Below are positions 7,895 through 16,230 of a stretch of DNA of 64,000 nt, piece after piece (within the stretch, counting starts at the first letter, position 1; every line of letters begins with the position of its first letter). The DNA comes from Microcaldota archaeon. GTDB taxonomy: Archaea; Micrarchaeota; Micrarchaeia; Micrarchaeales; Micrarchaeaceae. Location of the stretch: the NCBI GenBank assembly GCA_021816885.1, contig JAKAWS010000001.1, positions 1 through 64,000 on the forward strand, written 5' to 3'. The notes beneath the pieces were generated by a model. The model was not told the DNA's origin and searched no databases. It was given only the letters and a program-made list of their open reading frames with translations. The translations under genes and the position numbers were made by a program.

Positions 7895-9106
7895 ATGAAC
7901 GCAAGAAAACAGAAGGGAGAACAGCTCGCAAAGACAGTCCAGATACAGAAGAAGGGACTGGACAAGTGGATAGTTCCAAGCCAGACAGGAAGCGGAGCTT
8001 ACACAGTAAATAGGCTCGGCGAGAACTTCAAGTGCAGTTGCCCAGACTTCCAAAATAGAGGCCAGGCATGTAAACACATCTACGCTGTGGAAATCAAGGT
8101 TCTAAGGTGGTTTGACAACGAGGGCAATAGCGGCACAGAAATCACGATTAGGAAGACTTATCCTCAAGACTGGGCTAACTATACGAAGGCTCAGACAGAA
8201 GAAGGAAGGCTCTTCAAGGAACTGCTAAAGGATTTGGTGCAGAATGTCCCAGAGCCAATAAGGAAAGAGGGTGCAGGAAGACCGAGAGTGCCGTTAAAAG
8301 ACGCCATATACTGCTCGGTGGAAAAGGTCTATTCTATGCAGTCAAGCAGAAGGGCAAGGTCAAGGTATGTAGAAGCACAGGTTAAGGGGAATATATCCAA
8401 AGCACTGAGTTATAACGTGGTGAACATAACTCTGAATGACATAACCATAACCCCTATTTTGCAGGATTTACTGCATATCACGACCATGCCGTTGAAGGGT
8501 GTGGAGACAAAGTTCAGCCCTGATAGCACAGGGTTTAGGACTTCTCAGTTCAGCGACTACTGCGAAAAGAAGCACAATACAAAGAAACAGCACAAGTGGA
8601 TAAAGTGCCATGCTATTACAGGCAATACAACGAATATCGTAGTTAGTGCAGTAATAACGGATGAGAACGGAGCTGACAGTCCGCAGTTCATACCCCTTGT
8701 CCAAGACGTAGCTAACATGGGTTTTGATATGCAAGAGGTAAGTGCCGATAAAGCCTACAATTCAATAAATAACTATAATGCAGTTCAAGCAATGGGTGGA
8801 ACTGCATACATACCGTATAGGAGCAATACTACTGCTATGTCTAATACAGGAAACAGAGCAAGATTATGGCGCAAAATGTTCCATTACTTCCAGTTGAACA
8901 ACGACGAGTTCATGGAACATTATCATAATAGGAGCAACGTAGAAACTACCTTTCACGCAATAAAGGCGAAGTTAGGCGATAGTGTAAAGAACAAGACCTT
9001 TGTGTCTCAGACTAATGAGCTATTGTGCAAGCTGATAGCCTACAATATAACTGTCCTAATAAGTGCCATGTATGAGTTGAAGATAGAGCCTACATTTGTC
9101 TCTTAA
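7895..9106 (+). CDS. SWIM-zinc-finger DDE transposase
   Basis: 403 residues. A SWIM zinc finger lies at C47-x-C49 and C59-x-H61 (CSCPDFQNRGQACKH), followed by an IS4/IS5-like RNase H-fold catalytic domain. The likely catalytic triad is D210 in SPDSTGF, D285 in SADKAYN and E350 in SNVETTFHAIK, with the usual Y/N-rich helix around the glutamate. All three are present, so the enzyme looks active. The SWIM finger probably reads the subterminal TGCTCATAAAT-like motifs. Expression is likely controlled through the palindromes just upstream. The coding end overlaps the convergent zinc-ribbon gene by 17 bp. Confidence 0.85.
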   Translation: MNARKQKGEQLAKTVQIQKKGLDKWIVPSQTGSGAYTVNRLGENFKCSCPDFQNRGQACKHIYAVEIKVLRWFDNEGNSGTEITIRKTYPQDWANYTKAQTEEGRLFKELLKDLVQNVPEPIRKEGAGRPRVPLKDAIYCSVEKVYSMQSSRRARSRYVEAQVKGNISKALSYNVVNITLNDITITPILQDLLHITTMPLKGVETKFSPDSTGFRTSQFSDYCEKKHNTKKQHKWIKCHAITGNTTNIVVSAVITDENGADSPQFIPLVQDVANMGFDMQEVSADKAYNSINNYNAVQAMGGTAYIPYRSNTTAMSNTGNRARLWRKMFHYFQLNNDEFMEHYHNRSNVETTFHAIKAKLGDSVKNKTFVSQTNELLCKLIAYNITVLISAMYELKIEPTFVS

Positions 9107-9317
9107 ATTCCTCTTTGAAGGCATCAGCACCTTTTCGTGCAGCGTGGGCTAATATTTGGAACTTATCCTTCAGTTCTGCAATGCCTTCATACATCTTATC
9201 TTTCTGTGTATCAAGTTCATTTAAGCACTCAATACATACTGACTTCCCTCTCGTTCTTTTAGACGCTATGTATATGTGGCTCTCTCGGTTTCCACATAGA
9301 GCACATTTGTTTCCCAT
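9090..9317 (-). CDS. Small zinc-ribbon accessory protein
   Basis: A 75-residue protein with two CxxC knuckles (CALC at residues 5-8, CIEC near 28-31) and a long amphipathic C-terminal helix (KDKMYEGIAELKDKFQILAHAA). The zinc ribbon suggests nucleic-acid or protein binding. It lies between the transposase and the right terminus, convergent with the transposase, and so probably travels with the element. I do not recognise a named family. Confidence 0.6.
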   Translation of the reverse strand: MGNKCALCGNRESHIYIASKRTRGKSVCIECLNELDTQKDKMYEGIAELKDKFQILAHAARKGADAFKEEFKRQM

Positions 9318-9402
9318 AATCCCACAGATAGATATCTGCCCACAAATTATTAAACCTGCTCATAAATTATTGCTTCTGCTCAAGAATTAGGATTTGTGAG
9401 CA

Positions 9403-9419
9403 GATTTATGAGCAAAGCC
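9403..9419 (-). repeat. Right terminal inverted repeat of the island
   Basis: Reading inward, the terminus is GGCTTTGCTCATAAATC, differing at one base from the left terminus at 136-152. Two further TGCTCATAAAT-like motifs lie just inside (from about 9356 to 9385). The end directly abuts the right GATGGGGCG copy. Confidence 0.75.
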
Positions 9420-9428
9420 GATGGGGCG
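9420..9428 (+). repeat. Right copy of the 9-bp target-site duplication
   Basis: GATGGGGCG, identical to 127-135. It lies 10 bp beyond the truD stop codon, so the insertion spared the gene. Confidence 0.75.
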
Positions 9429-9438
9429 CGTTAATCAG

Positions 9439-10653
9439 CTAAGTTGCCTCGCGCATGCCGAAGAATTCATTGAGGAACACAGTTGCATACCCTCCGGCCG
9501 GAAGGGAGAAGCGCATTTCCTTTTCTACATCATTCCACGAGAGGCCGCGGTATGGCGAAAATATCGCTCTGTAAGAGCCCTTGCAGTTTATTTCCGGCAT
9601 GCCCACAACCTTAAAATCGCTTAACTCTATGCCGAGCTTTTCCATCTCTTCCAGCTCATATCCGCTTATCTCTTTTGTATCATATCCTATGAGATTCGCT
9701 ACCGGGAAGCCCGTCCCGCTCTCATATCTCGCTATCTGCTTATAATCCGGGAACCCGTAATCGTCTGAAAGGCATACCATTTCTCCGCGGACCGGCTCTA
9801 CAGGGCCTTCAACTACCCTTCGCTCGACTACGGAGTTGAATATCCTATCCTCTACGGAATGCACAAACATCATGAGCAGCTGCCTCGGCAGTTTTCTCAG
9901 CGCATTTGCGTAATTCCCGTTGTATTTTGATAGATAATCTATCATGCTCCTCTCGTATTTAAGGCGGCGGGGGAAGTACGAAAGCGCAGCCTTGAAATCC
10001 ATCTCGCTTTTCAGTCGGTTCCTGGCCCCGACCGCCTCCTCGTCGGATTCGTTCTGCGTATCAGTGAGGAAAGCAAGGGCCGCTCCTTCCATATCCCCTT
10101 TGAGCAGCATTATTCCTACGTCGGAATTATTCTTCCTCATCCCGAATCTCTGCTCTCCAAAATAGTTCGGAAAAACGCCGTATTTGTATTCGAGCCGGAT
10201 CTCGCGCTCCGGCAATCCATTTACTCTCACCTTGAAATTGTTTCCCTTAAGCTCTCCGAGCCTTATCGGCGCAGCCGACAGGCAGGCGCAGTTTATCTTT
10301 ATATCCTTGATAGACAAACGCATAAGTTGTTCCGGCGAAGCGCCATATATACTGCATAACTGTGTCGTAATCGCCCTCCTATCTTTTGTTCCGGCAAAAC
10401 CAACAGATTTCATGCCCCTTCCGAGCCTTCTTGCTACCTCCTTCAGCGCCTGCGCTGTGTTCCAGTTTCTTTTCTGCATCACAAAAACGGAAAACTTTTT
10501 CTCGCCATCCCCGTCTGCCACGAGCTTCTTGCAATCTATCTGCGCGTCTGTTTCAAGCAATGTGCCGTTATTTGCTATCTCATTTACAACAAAGTCTTCA
10601 GGCTCGTCTTTTATCGATACATCGCCGAAAACAGATTTTGAGAGTCTAATCAT
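9439..10653 (-). CDS. truD: tRNA pseudouridine(13) synthase TruD
   Basis: Makes pseudouridine at position 13 of tRNA. The 404-residue length fits archaeal TruD. The diagnostic motif FAGTKDRRAITTQ is near residues 86-98, with catalytic Asp about residue 91. The N-terminal IKDEPEDFVVNEI and the NYFGEQRFG motif are also typical. The frame is open to 10824, but that extra sequence overlaps the upstream membrane-protein gene out of frame. I choose the ATG at 10653, which follows AGGTGG at suitable spacing and lies 8 bp after the preceding stop, giving an operon with 10662-10868 and the NRAMP gene. Confidence 0.92.
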   Translation of the reverse strand: MIRLSKSVFGDVSIKDEPEDFVVNEIANNGTLLETDAQIDCKKLVADGDGEKKFSVFVMQKRNWNTAQALKEVARRLGRGMKSVGFAGTKDRRAITTQLCSIYGASPEQLMRLSIKDIKINCACLSAAPIRLGELKGNNFKVRVNGLPEREIRLEYKYGVFPNYFGEQRFGMRKNNSDVGIMLLKGDMEGAALAFLTDTQNESDEEAVGARNRLKSEMDFKAALSYFPRRLKYERSMIDYLSKYNGNYANALRKLPRQLLMMFVHSVEDRIFNSVVERRVVEGPVEPVRGEMVCLSDDYGFPDYKQIARYESGTGFPVANLIGYDTKEISGYELEEMEKLGIELSDFKVVGMPEINCKGSYRAIFSPYRGLSWNDVEKEMRFSLPAGGYATVFLNEFFGMREAT

Positions 10654-10661
10654 CATTCCAC

Positions 10662-10868
10662 CTATGCGAGATGCAAGAATCCCAGTATGACTATCGCCAG
10701 CATTATTATTATGTAAATCCTGAGGAGTATGAAGGCAAACTGCGCCCATCCCTTCATCTTCGCGCGCCTTACCTTTATGCTCGAATAATCCTTTATTCTC
10801 TCTTTTTTCAGGAACCTTTTCCAATCCCCTTCGTTTTTTATAAATTTGTATTCATTTTTATCGAGCAT
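10662..10868 (-). CDS. Small single-pass membrane protein, unknown
   Basis: 68 residues starting MLDKNEYKF. A basic soluble N-terminal half (KRFLKKERIKDYSSIKVRRAKMK) is followed by one C-terminal transmembrane helix (ILLRIYIIIMLAIVILGFL). It lies 8 bp after the NRAMP stop and 8 bp before truD. It resembles the general size of SecE but lacks its motif, so I give no function. Confidence 0.6.
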   Translation of the reverse strand: MLDKNEYKFIKNEGDWKRFLKKERIKDYSSIKVRRAKMKGWAQFAFILLRIYIIIMLAIVILGFLHLA

Positions 10869-10876
10869 ATATCCAC

Positions 10877-12238
10877 CTATATCAGCTTTGGCATTACCAC
10901 AGATATTCCATAGAGTGCGCTCATGGCTATAAGCATCAGCATTATTCCCACTATGGCAGCATTCTCCCATCTCTTATTGACATGTTTCCCCATAATCGTT
11001 TTGTCGTTGACAAGCAGAAGCAGAAACAGGAGTGCCGCCGGCATGAATATGGATGCGATGACCTGCACGGTGAGATTCAGGAAACCGAGCGGCGCCTTTG
11101 GTACAAGGACTATGAACGCTGCGATGAGCATACTCACAAGTCCGGGTATGTAAAACTTCCGCCCCGCTGCAAAGGGGAGGTTTATGCTCTTGGGCCAACC
11201 GAACGCCTCTCCAACTGCCCAAGAGGTGCTGGCTGTCAGCGCTATGGCCGCAATAGTCCCAGCATCGATCATTCCCAGCGCAAACAGTTTCACTGGAAGC
11301 ATCCCTACCTTGCTTGCTATGGTCTGCAGAATGAATGCTATGTCATAACTTGCCGGGCTTCCCACGCGATGTGCCCCGAACACCAGCGTCCCTGTCAATA
11401 TTATTATTGATATTGCCACAGTGCCCATTATGCACGCGCCTATGAAAGTGTCGCGTTTTCCGGATTTGATGTCGCTCGGTATTATCCCCTTATCTACCTC
11501 GGAGCTCTGTTGGAAGAAAAGCATCCACGGCGCAATCGTGGTTCCCACATTTGCTATAAGCACATATATGAAGATGGCGCTAAGTCCCCCTGGCACGTTC
11601 CAGTTCAGAAAGGTGTTTGCCACCATGGACCAGTCGGGCCTGGCGAACAGCACTATCGGTATGAATATCATGTTGAAGAAAGCGATGATCAGGCTGACCC
11701 GCTCCCACTTGTGGTACCTGAGCGTGAGCATTATTACAGCAACGAAAGCAGCGCCCATGATCACCGCATAAAGAGATGGTATGCCGAATATGCTCATGCC
11801 GAATGTGATCCCTATAAATTCGGTTATCATGGTAAGCGTGTTCGCTATCACAAGGTCTATCAATGAGAATGCCCCCCAGAAACTCCCATATCTTTTCCAT
11901 ATCATCTCGGCATGGCCCCTCCTTGTAACAGCGGCGAGCCTTACCGTCATCTCCTGCACAAAATATGCGACAGGCACCATCAGGAACATGAGCGGTATAA
12001 AGAACCCTATGCCGAAGATGGATCCCGTCTGTGCATACGTTATGATGCCTCCAGCGTCGTTGTCAGCTATCATGACCAGTATGCCCGGCCCTATAAGCGC
12101 CATTATGAGCAACAGTCTGAACGCAAGGCTTTTCTTCCTCCTCAGCCGCTCTATCTTGAGCCTGTCTACTGCCCTCAGTCTTAGCTCAACTGGCAACTCC
12201 CCGAGTTTCTCGTTTATATCGAAACTGCCACTGTCCAT
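10877..12238 (-). CDS. NRAMP-family divalent metal transporter, atypical motifs
   Basis: A 453-residue carrier with about 11 membrane helices after a charged N-terminus. Helix 1 carries MIADNDAGGIITYAQTGS where classical NRAMPs have DPGN. The helix 6 region reads TIAPWMLFFQQSSEVDKGI where classical members have MPH. The overall pattern still clearly matches the NRAMP/MntH superfamily. Since DPGN and the helix-6 Met set selectivity for manganese and iron, the altered residues suggest a different substrate or mechanism, as in NRAMP-related carriers. It leads the operon with the small membrane protein and truD. Confidence 0.82.
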   Translation of the reverse strand: MDSGSFDINEKLGELPVELRLRAVDRLKIERLRRKKSLAFRLLLIMALIGPGILVMIADNDAGGIITYAQTGSIFGIGFFIPLMFLMVPVAYFVQEMTVRLAAVTRRGHAEMIWKRYGSFWGAFSLIDLVIANTLTMITEFIGITFGMSIFGIPSLYAVIMGAAFVAVIMLTLRYHKWERVSLIIAFFNMIFIPIVLFARPDWSMVANTFLNWNVPGGLSAIFIYVLIANVGTTIAPWMLFFQQSSEVDKGIIPSDIKSGKRDTFIGACIMGTVAISIIILTGTLVFGAHRVGSPASYDIAFILQTIASKVGMLPVKLFALGMIDAGTIAAIALTASTSWAVGEAFGWPKSINLPFAAGRKFYIPGLVSMLIAAFIVLVPKAPLGFLNLTVQVIASIFMPAALLFLLLLVNDKTIMGKHVNKRWENAAIVGIMLMLIAMSALYGISVVMPKLI

Positions 12239-12281
12239 CGATGAATAATAGGCAAGAAGTTTAATAATACGTGGGCAGGGC

Positions 12282-12713
12282 CTATTCCTGAGAGTGGACT
12301 TTTCTCAACATCTCTGCCATTATCATCTGTTCCATCTTCTTTTTTGCAGCCAGCCTCAGAACCTTACTCTTCGAGCTGTTCGCCACATTCTTTATGGTCG
12401 ATATCCAGGCATCCTCCCTAAGTAGCGCACATATTCTGACCTGGGCAGGGTATGCCTCGTTCCGCGCTATCCTATCAATGCTTTCTGCGCCAGTTTTTTT
12501 ATCGTCAACGAGCTTTAAAATAGCCTTATCCCACACTCCCCTTAATTTTAACTGCATGTCAATCACATCCAGCGCCCGCTCCGGGCTGAGCGTGCCTTTC
12601 CCAATCTTTGATATGAGCGACTCTTCTGATTTTATCCTGTTCGCGTGTATCTTTTCCGCACCTACCTTTTGGGTCTTTGTCTTGTCCATGCCATTACCTA
12701 TCTTCTTTATCAT
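12282..12713 (-). CDS. Hypothetical helical protein
   Basis: 143 residues, basic and almost entirely helical by composition. The second half has a repeat-like pattern (IDRIARNEAYPAQVRICAL, then STIKNVANSSKSKVLRLAAKKKM) suggestive of HEAT or leucine-rich-variant repeats, as in the 20248-20745 protein. A later start at 12689 (MDKTKTQ) is possible. I see no known domain. Confidence 0.5.
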   Translation of the reverse strand: MIKKIGNGMDKTKTQKVGAEKIHANRIKSEESLISKIGKGTLSPERALDVIDMQLKLRGVWDKAILKLVDDKKTGAESIDRIARNEAYPAQVRICALLREDAWISTIKNVANSSKSKVLRLAAKKKMEQMIMAEMLRKVHSQE

Positions 12714-12762
12714 TTTTAATACCTCTGTCGAAATGGATTTCCCGATTTTCGGAGTTTTCCAA

Positions 12763-13179
12763 TCAACTTTTTATTCCTGACGGCCGAACTTTTTTGTACT
12801 CTCCCTTATCAAACACCTTTTTCCAAATATCCTCCCAGTCTTTTGTGTTTATAATGATGTTTTTGGCTGCATCCCTGTCTTTTCCTGCCGTGCTCTTCTT
12901 TGCAGCAGCCTCCAGATCAACCTTTAACTGCTTCAGATCAATTAACTTTTCTGCTATCTTGATTCCCTTGTCAGCCAAAATCAGCCCGGCTGGTGCTATA
13001 ACCAATACTGCTATTGGCACCACAATCACAATAACTACCGCAGCTGCTATCCCGAGATACATAATAAAGGTATTGTGGTAATATATCCCCAAGAAAATCA
13101 ACCCCAAACACAGTATCACAAAAGGCATTTCGCCATTATTCAAACCAAAACCCTTGTCCATCAAACCACCAATAATCAT
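12763..13179 (-). CDS. Hypothetical two-helix membrane protein
   Basis: About 138 residues from the ATG at 13179 (a TTG at 13188 is in frame). Two adjacent hydrophobic helices (PFVILCLGLIFLGIYY and MYLGIAAAVVIVIVVPIAVLVI) precede a charged cytoplasmic C-terminus with a coiled segment (ADKGIKIAEKLIDLKQLKVD). No family recognised. Confidence 0.55.
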   Translation of the reverse strand: MIIGGLMDKGFGLNNGEMPFVILCLGLIFLGIYYHNTFIMYLGIAAAVVIVIVVPIAVLVIAPAGLILADKGIKIAEKLIDLKQLKVDLEAAAKKSTAGKDRDAAKNIIINTKDWEDIWKKVFDKGEYKKVRPSGIKS

Positions 13180-13188
13180 TCTTGCCAA

Positions 13189-13413
13189 TCATCTTTGAGA
13201 ACAGAACCTATGTCTTAGCGCTAAGCCTTCATCAAGCGTTATGCTTATCGAAGAGTTTGCGGGAGTATTGACCATCCCGTCTCTTTTTCTACCGTACTCC
13301 ACAAGAACGATAGATATGCCTATCGCCGTGACCGGCTCGTCCATACAAACAATTCCGCCTTGATCCTTTTTAATCCTATCATCATCCGGGGCCAACGAAA
13401 CTGACTGCGCCAT
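13189..13413 (-). CDS. Possible small protein downstream of mevalonate kinase
   Basis: A 74-residue frame beginning at an ATG within the last 32 bases of the mevalonate kinase gene. An internal start at 13344 would give 51 residues (MDEPVTAIGISIVLVEYG onwards). The composition looks protein-like, with alternating beta-type segments, and it fills the gap before the next gene. There is no homology I can recognise, so the gene is tentative. Confidence 0.35.
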   Translation of the reverse strand: MAQSVSLAPDDDRIKKDQGGIVCMDEPVTAIGISIVLVEYGRKRDGMVNTPANSSISITLDEGLALRHRFCSQR

Positions 13414-14392
13414 CTTTTGCTATCTTTGTCGGATAAGCCTTGAACCCAAGCTCATTCATCGTCTTTATAAGCAGCTCCCTATCAGACGGTACCGCTATCG
13501 CTATGCCTCCTCCCCCGCCTCCGCTGAGTTTAACGCCGTACGCTCCGTTCCCGATTCCCTCGCTTACTGCCAAGTCAAGCCCTTTGCTTGAGACTCCCAA
13601 CATCTTCAAAAGTTCGTGGTTGCGCGACATCGCCTTTCCAAGGCGCGCCATATCCGACTTTCTGAGTGCGTCCAGACCATCATCACTACAGCCATCTATC
13701 TGTGCGAGGATTTCCTCCGCATGCTTTCTGTCCTTATTATAAAGCTCGGATACATGCCCGACAGTCTCTGCAGTGCTTTTCTTAGGCCCTGTGTCTATTA
13801 TTACAAGTTCGATGCCATTCTTTATCTCATTATGCCTGGCGATGCTGCCCGCCTTGTAGCTTACTATTCCGCCATAAAATGTCGTGCTCACATCTATCGC
13901 TCCAGCATTCTTGTTGAGATGCATGATTCTCTCCCCATCCCTTGCTATGTCTATGATTTCATTGTAATCCAAAGATGCCCCAAATAACTTCGCGGCGGCG
14001 ATGGCTGCCGCCGTAGAGCAGGCACCGCTGCTCGCGAATCCCTTCTGTAAAGGAATGTTAGAACTTATCTTCAACTTAAGTCCTGTGCCATTCTTTGTCA
14101 GCTTCAAGAGCCTTCCGATGATGACCATGTAGGGAAGTTTTAGCCTTTCGTAATCTTTTCCGATCTTTCCGATGTCCTCCGACAGGTATCTCTCGTATGC
14201 CTCCCCAGCCTCCCTGCAGCTGAACTCCGATTCAAAGTCCAGGTCAGGCATCGATATGCTGATATTCCTGCCATTTAACTTCTCGGCGACAGCGGTCGCC
14301 CACATATCAACTGCCGCGGCTATCGCCCTCTTTCCGTAAACTACTGCGTGCTCGCCAAAAAGCTTTACGACTCCAGGCGCCCTGACTTCCAT
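13382..14392 (-). CDS. mvk: Mevalonate kinase
   Basis: Phosphorylates mevalonate in isoprenoid synthesis, which feeds archaeal lipid chains. 336 residues. GHMP-kinase motifs are complete: APGVVKLFGEHAVVYGKRA at the N-terminus, the phosphate loop LQKGFASSGACSTAAAI in the middle, and KLSGGGGGGIAIAV near the C-terminus. I start at the ATG 14392 (MEVRAPG), which puts motif 1 at the usual distance; a TTG at 14440 would add a Lys/Glu-rich tail from purine-rich leader. It follows the cgi121 gene closely and is probably cotranscribed. The window also encodes geranylgeranyl reductase, a later step in the same lipid route. Confidence 0.9.
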   Translation of the reverse strand: MEVRAPGVVKLFGEHAVVYGKRAIAAAVDMWATAVAEKLNGRNISISMPDLDFESEFSCREAGEAYERYLSEDIGKIGKDYERLKLPYMVIIGRLLKLTKNGTGLKLKISSNIPLQKGFASSGACSTAAAIAAAKLFGASLDYNEIIDIARDGERIMHLNKNAGAIDVSTTFYGGIVSYKAGSIARHNEIKNGIELVIIDTGPKKSTAETVGHVSELYNKDRKHAEEILAQIDGCSDDGLDALRKSDMARLGKAMSRNHELLKMLGVSSKGLDLAVSEGIGNGAYGVKLSGGGGGGIAIAVPSDRELLIKTMNELGFKAYPTKIAKDGAVSFVGPG

Positions 14393-14432
14393 AATCCCAT
14401 TCTTTTTTCTTTCTTTCTCTTTCTCTCCTTCT

Positions 14433-14957
14433 TCAGTCAACTCTGCTTGCTGCCATGCCTTCCATTATCTCCCCGATATCAATCCCGCGCAATCCAAGCA
14501 CATGTGCCGCCGCAGTAGAATGTGCCTTGGAGAACCTTGGCAGGACCGGCGCAACTACCAGCGGCTTTACCCTCTCATATAAGCTTCCATTGCCGCAGAA
14601 CAGGACAAATCCCTTCTCGGATTTTGCGCCGGATATCCTTACAGCCTCGTCTATTTTCCTCTGCATCGATGCAAAAAGGAGTATCTCCATCATCATCGTC
14701 CTAGATATGTTCCTTCCCTCATCAAACGCCAGCATCGCGTTAAGGTAAGCGGCTTTAAGGTGCGCCTCCGAGATTACGGCATCAGGGTCGAATACCTGCA
14801 CAGCGGTTTTCCCTCCCATCATGTTTATCTTTCCGACAAGCTCTTTTATAGGGATCTCGGATTTTGCGGTGCGCACAAAACAGTTTTTCAGCGAGTCCGC
14901 CTTATCCACAAACCTTCTTATCTCTCGGTCTTTTTCGGCCTTTTCCATAAGGTACAT
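14433..14957 (-). CDS. KEOPS complex subunit Cgi121
   Basis: A 174-residue protein of the Cgi121/TPRKB family, which binds tRNA 3' ends in the KEOPS complex that makes N6-threonylcarbamoyladenosine at position 37. The family pattern is visible: AVQVFDPDAVISEAHLKAAYLNAMLAFDEGRNISRTMMMEILLFASMQRKIDEA in substance, from about residue 51 to 104. No other KEOPS gene lies here. Two adjacent ATGs (14957, 14948) could serve as start. Mevalonate kinase follows. Confidence 0.82.
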   Translation of the reverse strand: MYLMEKAEKDREIRRFVDKADSLKNCFVRTAKSEIPIKELVGKINMMGGKTAVQVFDPDAVISEAHLKAAYLNAMLAFDEGRNISRTMMMEILLFASMQRKIDEAVRISGAKSEKGFVLFCGNGSLYERVKPLVVAPVLPRFSKAHSTAAAHVLGLRGIDIGEIMEGMAASRVD

Positions 14958-15136
14958 TCTCTTCGAGCCTTTTAAACTTTCTGATTCCGCGCGCCTTGTT
15001 CAAAAACACCTACTTTATGGACAGTTTTTCTCGGCTTTTTGGAGGCTTATCGTAAGTTTATTTGCTAAACAAAAGAAGAACGTGCAGCAGGACTATCCAA
15101 TGCCAGAGCGATGGGGAGAGGTCGCTGGATTGTTTC

Positions 15137-15742
15137 TTATCTTGTGGTCTGCTTTTTCTGTTTTTCCAGAGCGCTGATAGTATTTTTTATCGTATCAATC
15201 TTGGTTTCGGTGAAGAGCGCAATTAGATAATTCTTGGCTGATTCGTTTGAACTTTTAATCTCTTTTATACTCTCGTCACTTATGGCTTTGTTTTTGCCAT
15301 GATTTGTATATATGAAACCGGACTTAAACCATAATTCATCTATTGCCGGTGCACTTAACTTTTTGATTTTTTGGGCCAATGCCCTTATAGTCTTTTCATC
15401 TATCGTCTCCGAGTGTTCATTCCTCAGGATTTTTGATGTAGATACCTCCTCCGCAAAAGCTAATGCCGAGTATATTTCCTCTGCTCTTATCTTCTCAAAT
15501 AGGAGCTTCGGCAAAGTTCCTGAAACACTTTGATTAATAGCAAGTGGTTTTTCATGTTGGTTTTTGATTGATGTGTTGATGCGTTTTTGGAACTCCCTAA
15601 AACCCTCCTTATTGAGACCGCGTATCTTCTCTGCCATGCGTTCCGCTTCCAACCTGTACATTCTTTGTCGGTAATGGTTTGTATAAAAATCCTCGGCCAT
15701 TTCAATCTTTTTTATCATTTGATATCCATTTATCATTTCCAC
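15137..15742 (-). CDS. Hypothetical helical protein
   Basis: 201 residues, rich in Lys, Glu and Ile, predicted helical, with no membrane segment or known motif. Translation probably begins at the GTG at 15742 or the ATG at 15736, directly at the stop of the upstream gene, so the two form a coupled pair. The pair is A/T-richer than its surroundings and may be a recent arrival. No function can be assigned. Confidence 0.5.
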   Translation of the reverse strand: MEMINGYQMIKKIEMAEDFYTNHYRQRMYRLEAERMAEKIRGLNKEGFREFQKRINTSIKNQHEKPLAINQSVSGTLPKLLFEKIRAEEIYSALAFAEEVSTSKILRNEHSETIDEKTIRALAQKIKKLSAPAIDELWFKSGFIYTNHGKNKAISDESIKEIKSSNESAKNYLIALFTETKIDTIKNTISALEKQKKQTTR

Positions 15743-16000
15743 CTATTGGAAATGGATCATGTCTGCCTGAACTATCGTCGTAATTGTGTGTTGTGTGATC
15801 GTCGCCTCTGCTTGTAGAGTGCCTTTCTGAATCGGTTTTGTTATTGTGCGGTGCAGTATATCCATCTTCATCGCGTTCGAATAAGATTCCTGGCGTTCTG
15901 ACCTGTTCTCAGTTCTTATCTTTATTTCTTCATCCCATTCATCGAATCTCAGAGGCAGTTGCCTGTTTGACCTTGCACGTATTGATATGTTTTCGTCCAT
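15743..16000 (-). CDS. Hypothetical small protein, partner of 15137-15742
   Basis: 85 residues from the ATG at 16000 (MDENISIRARSNRQLPLRF), preceded by a GGTAG-type ribosome site. An in-frame start further upstream adds 26 residues without support. The C-terminus is rich in Thr, Ile and Gln and looks like alternating beta strands. It abuts its downstream partner with no gap. The two-gene arrangement resembles a toxin-antitoxin or complex pair only in layout; no family match is seen. Confidence 0.45.
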   Translation of the reverse strand: MDENISIRARSNRQLPLRFDEWDEEIKIRTENRSERQESYSNAMKMDILHRTITKPIQKGTLQAEATITQHTITTIVQADMIHFQ

Positions 16001-16230
16001 CTTTCTACCAATATAATTTATGGGTAAGAAAGAGTTTAATAAATGTTGTGTTTTGAAAGCGTCCGTCGGCAGCAACACGAGAAGATGCTGGACATCCGGT
16101 CAATTTTTCTGGATTCGGTGTTCTTCACTGATAAATAAACGTTTGTCGGAACAGCTTCCGATAGGATTTTCAACAGCCACTGCCTACTAATAAACATATC
16201 GTTTTAAATCTTAGTTGTTTAGTCTGTGAT

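Larger units (their letters stand above)
136..9419. mobile_element. Transposon island of about 9.3 kb with restriction and ParB/Ntn-hydrolase cargo
   Basis: The left terminus GGCTTTGCTAATAAATC (136-152) matches the reverse complement of the right terminus (9403-9419) at 16 of 17 positions. Perfect 9-bp repeats flank both. Subterminal copies of a TGCTCATAAAT-like motif occur at both ends and are plausible transposase-binding sites. The transposase gene is near the right end. The remaining cargo is defence-like: a type IIG enzyme, a methyltransferase, a specificity-protein remnant, and a ParB-ParB-proteasome-like operon. The island is visibly A/T-richer than the flanking chromosome and lies about 10 bp past the truD stop. 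It could be one IS that gained passenger genes, or a composite built from the small left element and the right-hand IS. Confidence 0.75.

Noticed and set aside
9439-10824. 461-residue version of TruD
   Set aside because: The extra N-terminal part overlaps the membrane-protein gene out of frame; TruD similarity begins at 10653, which has its own ribosome site.
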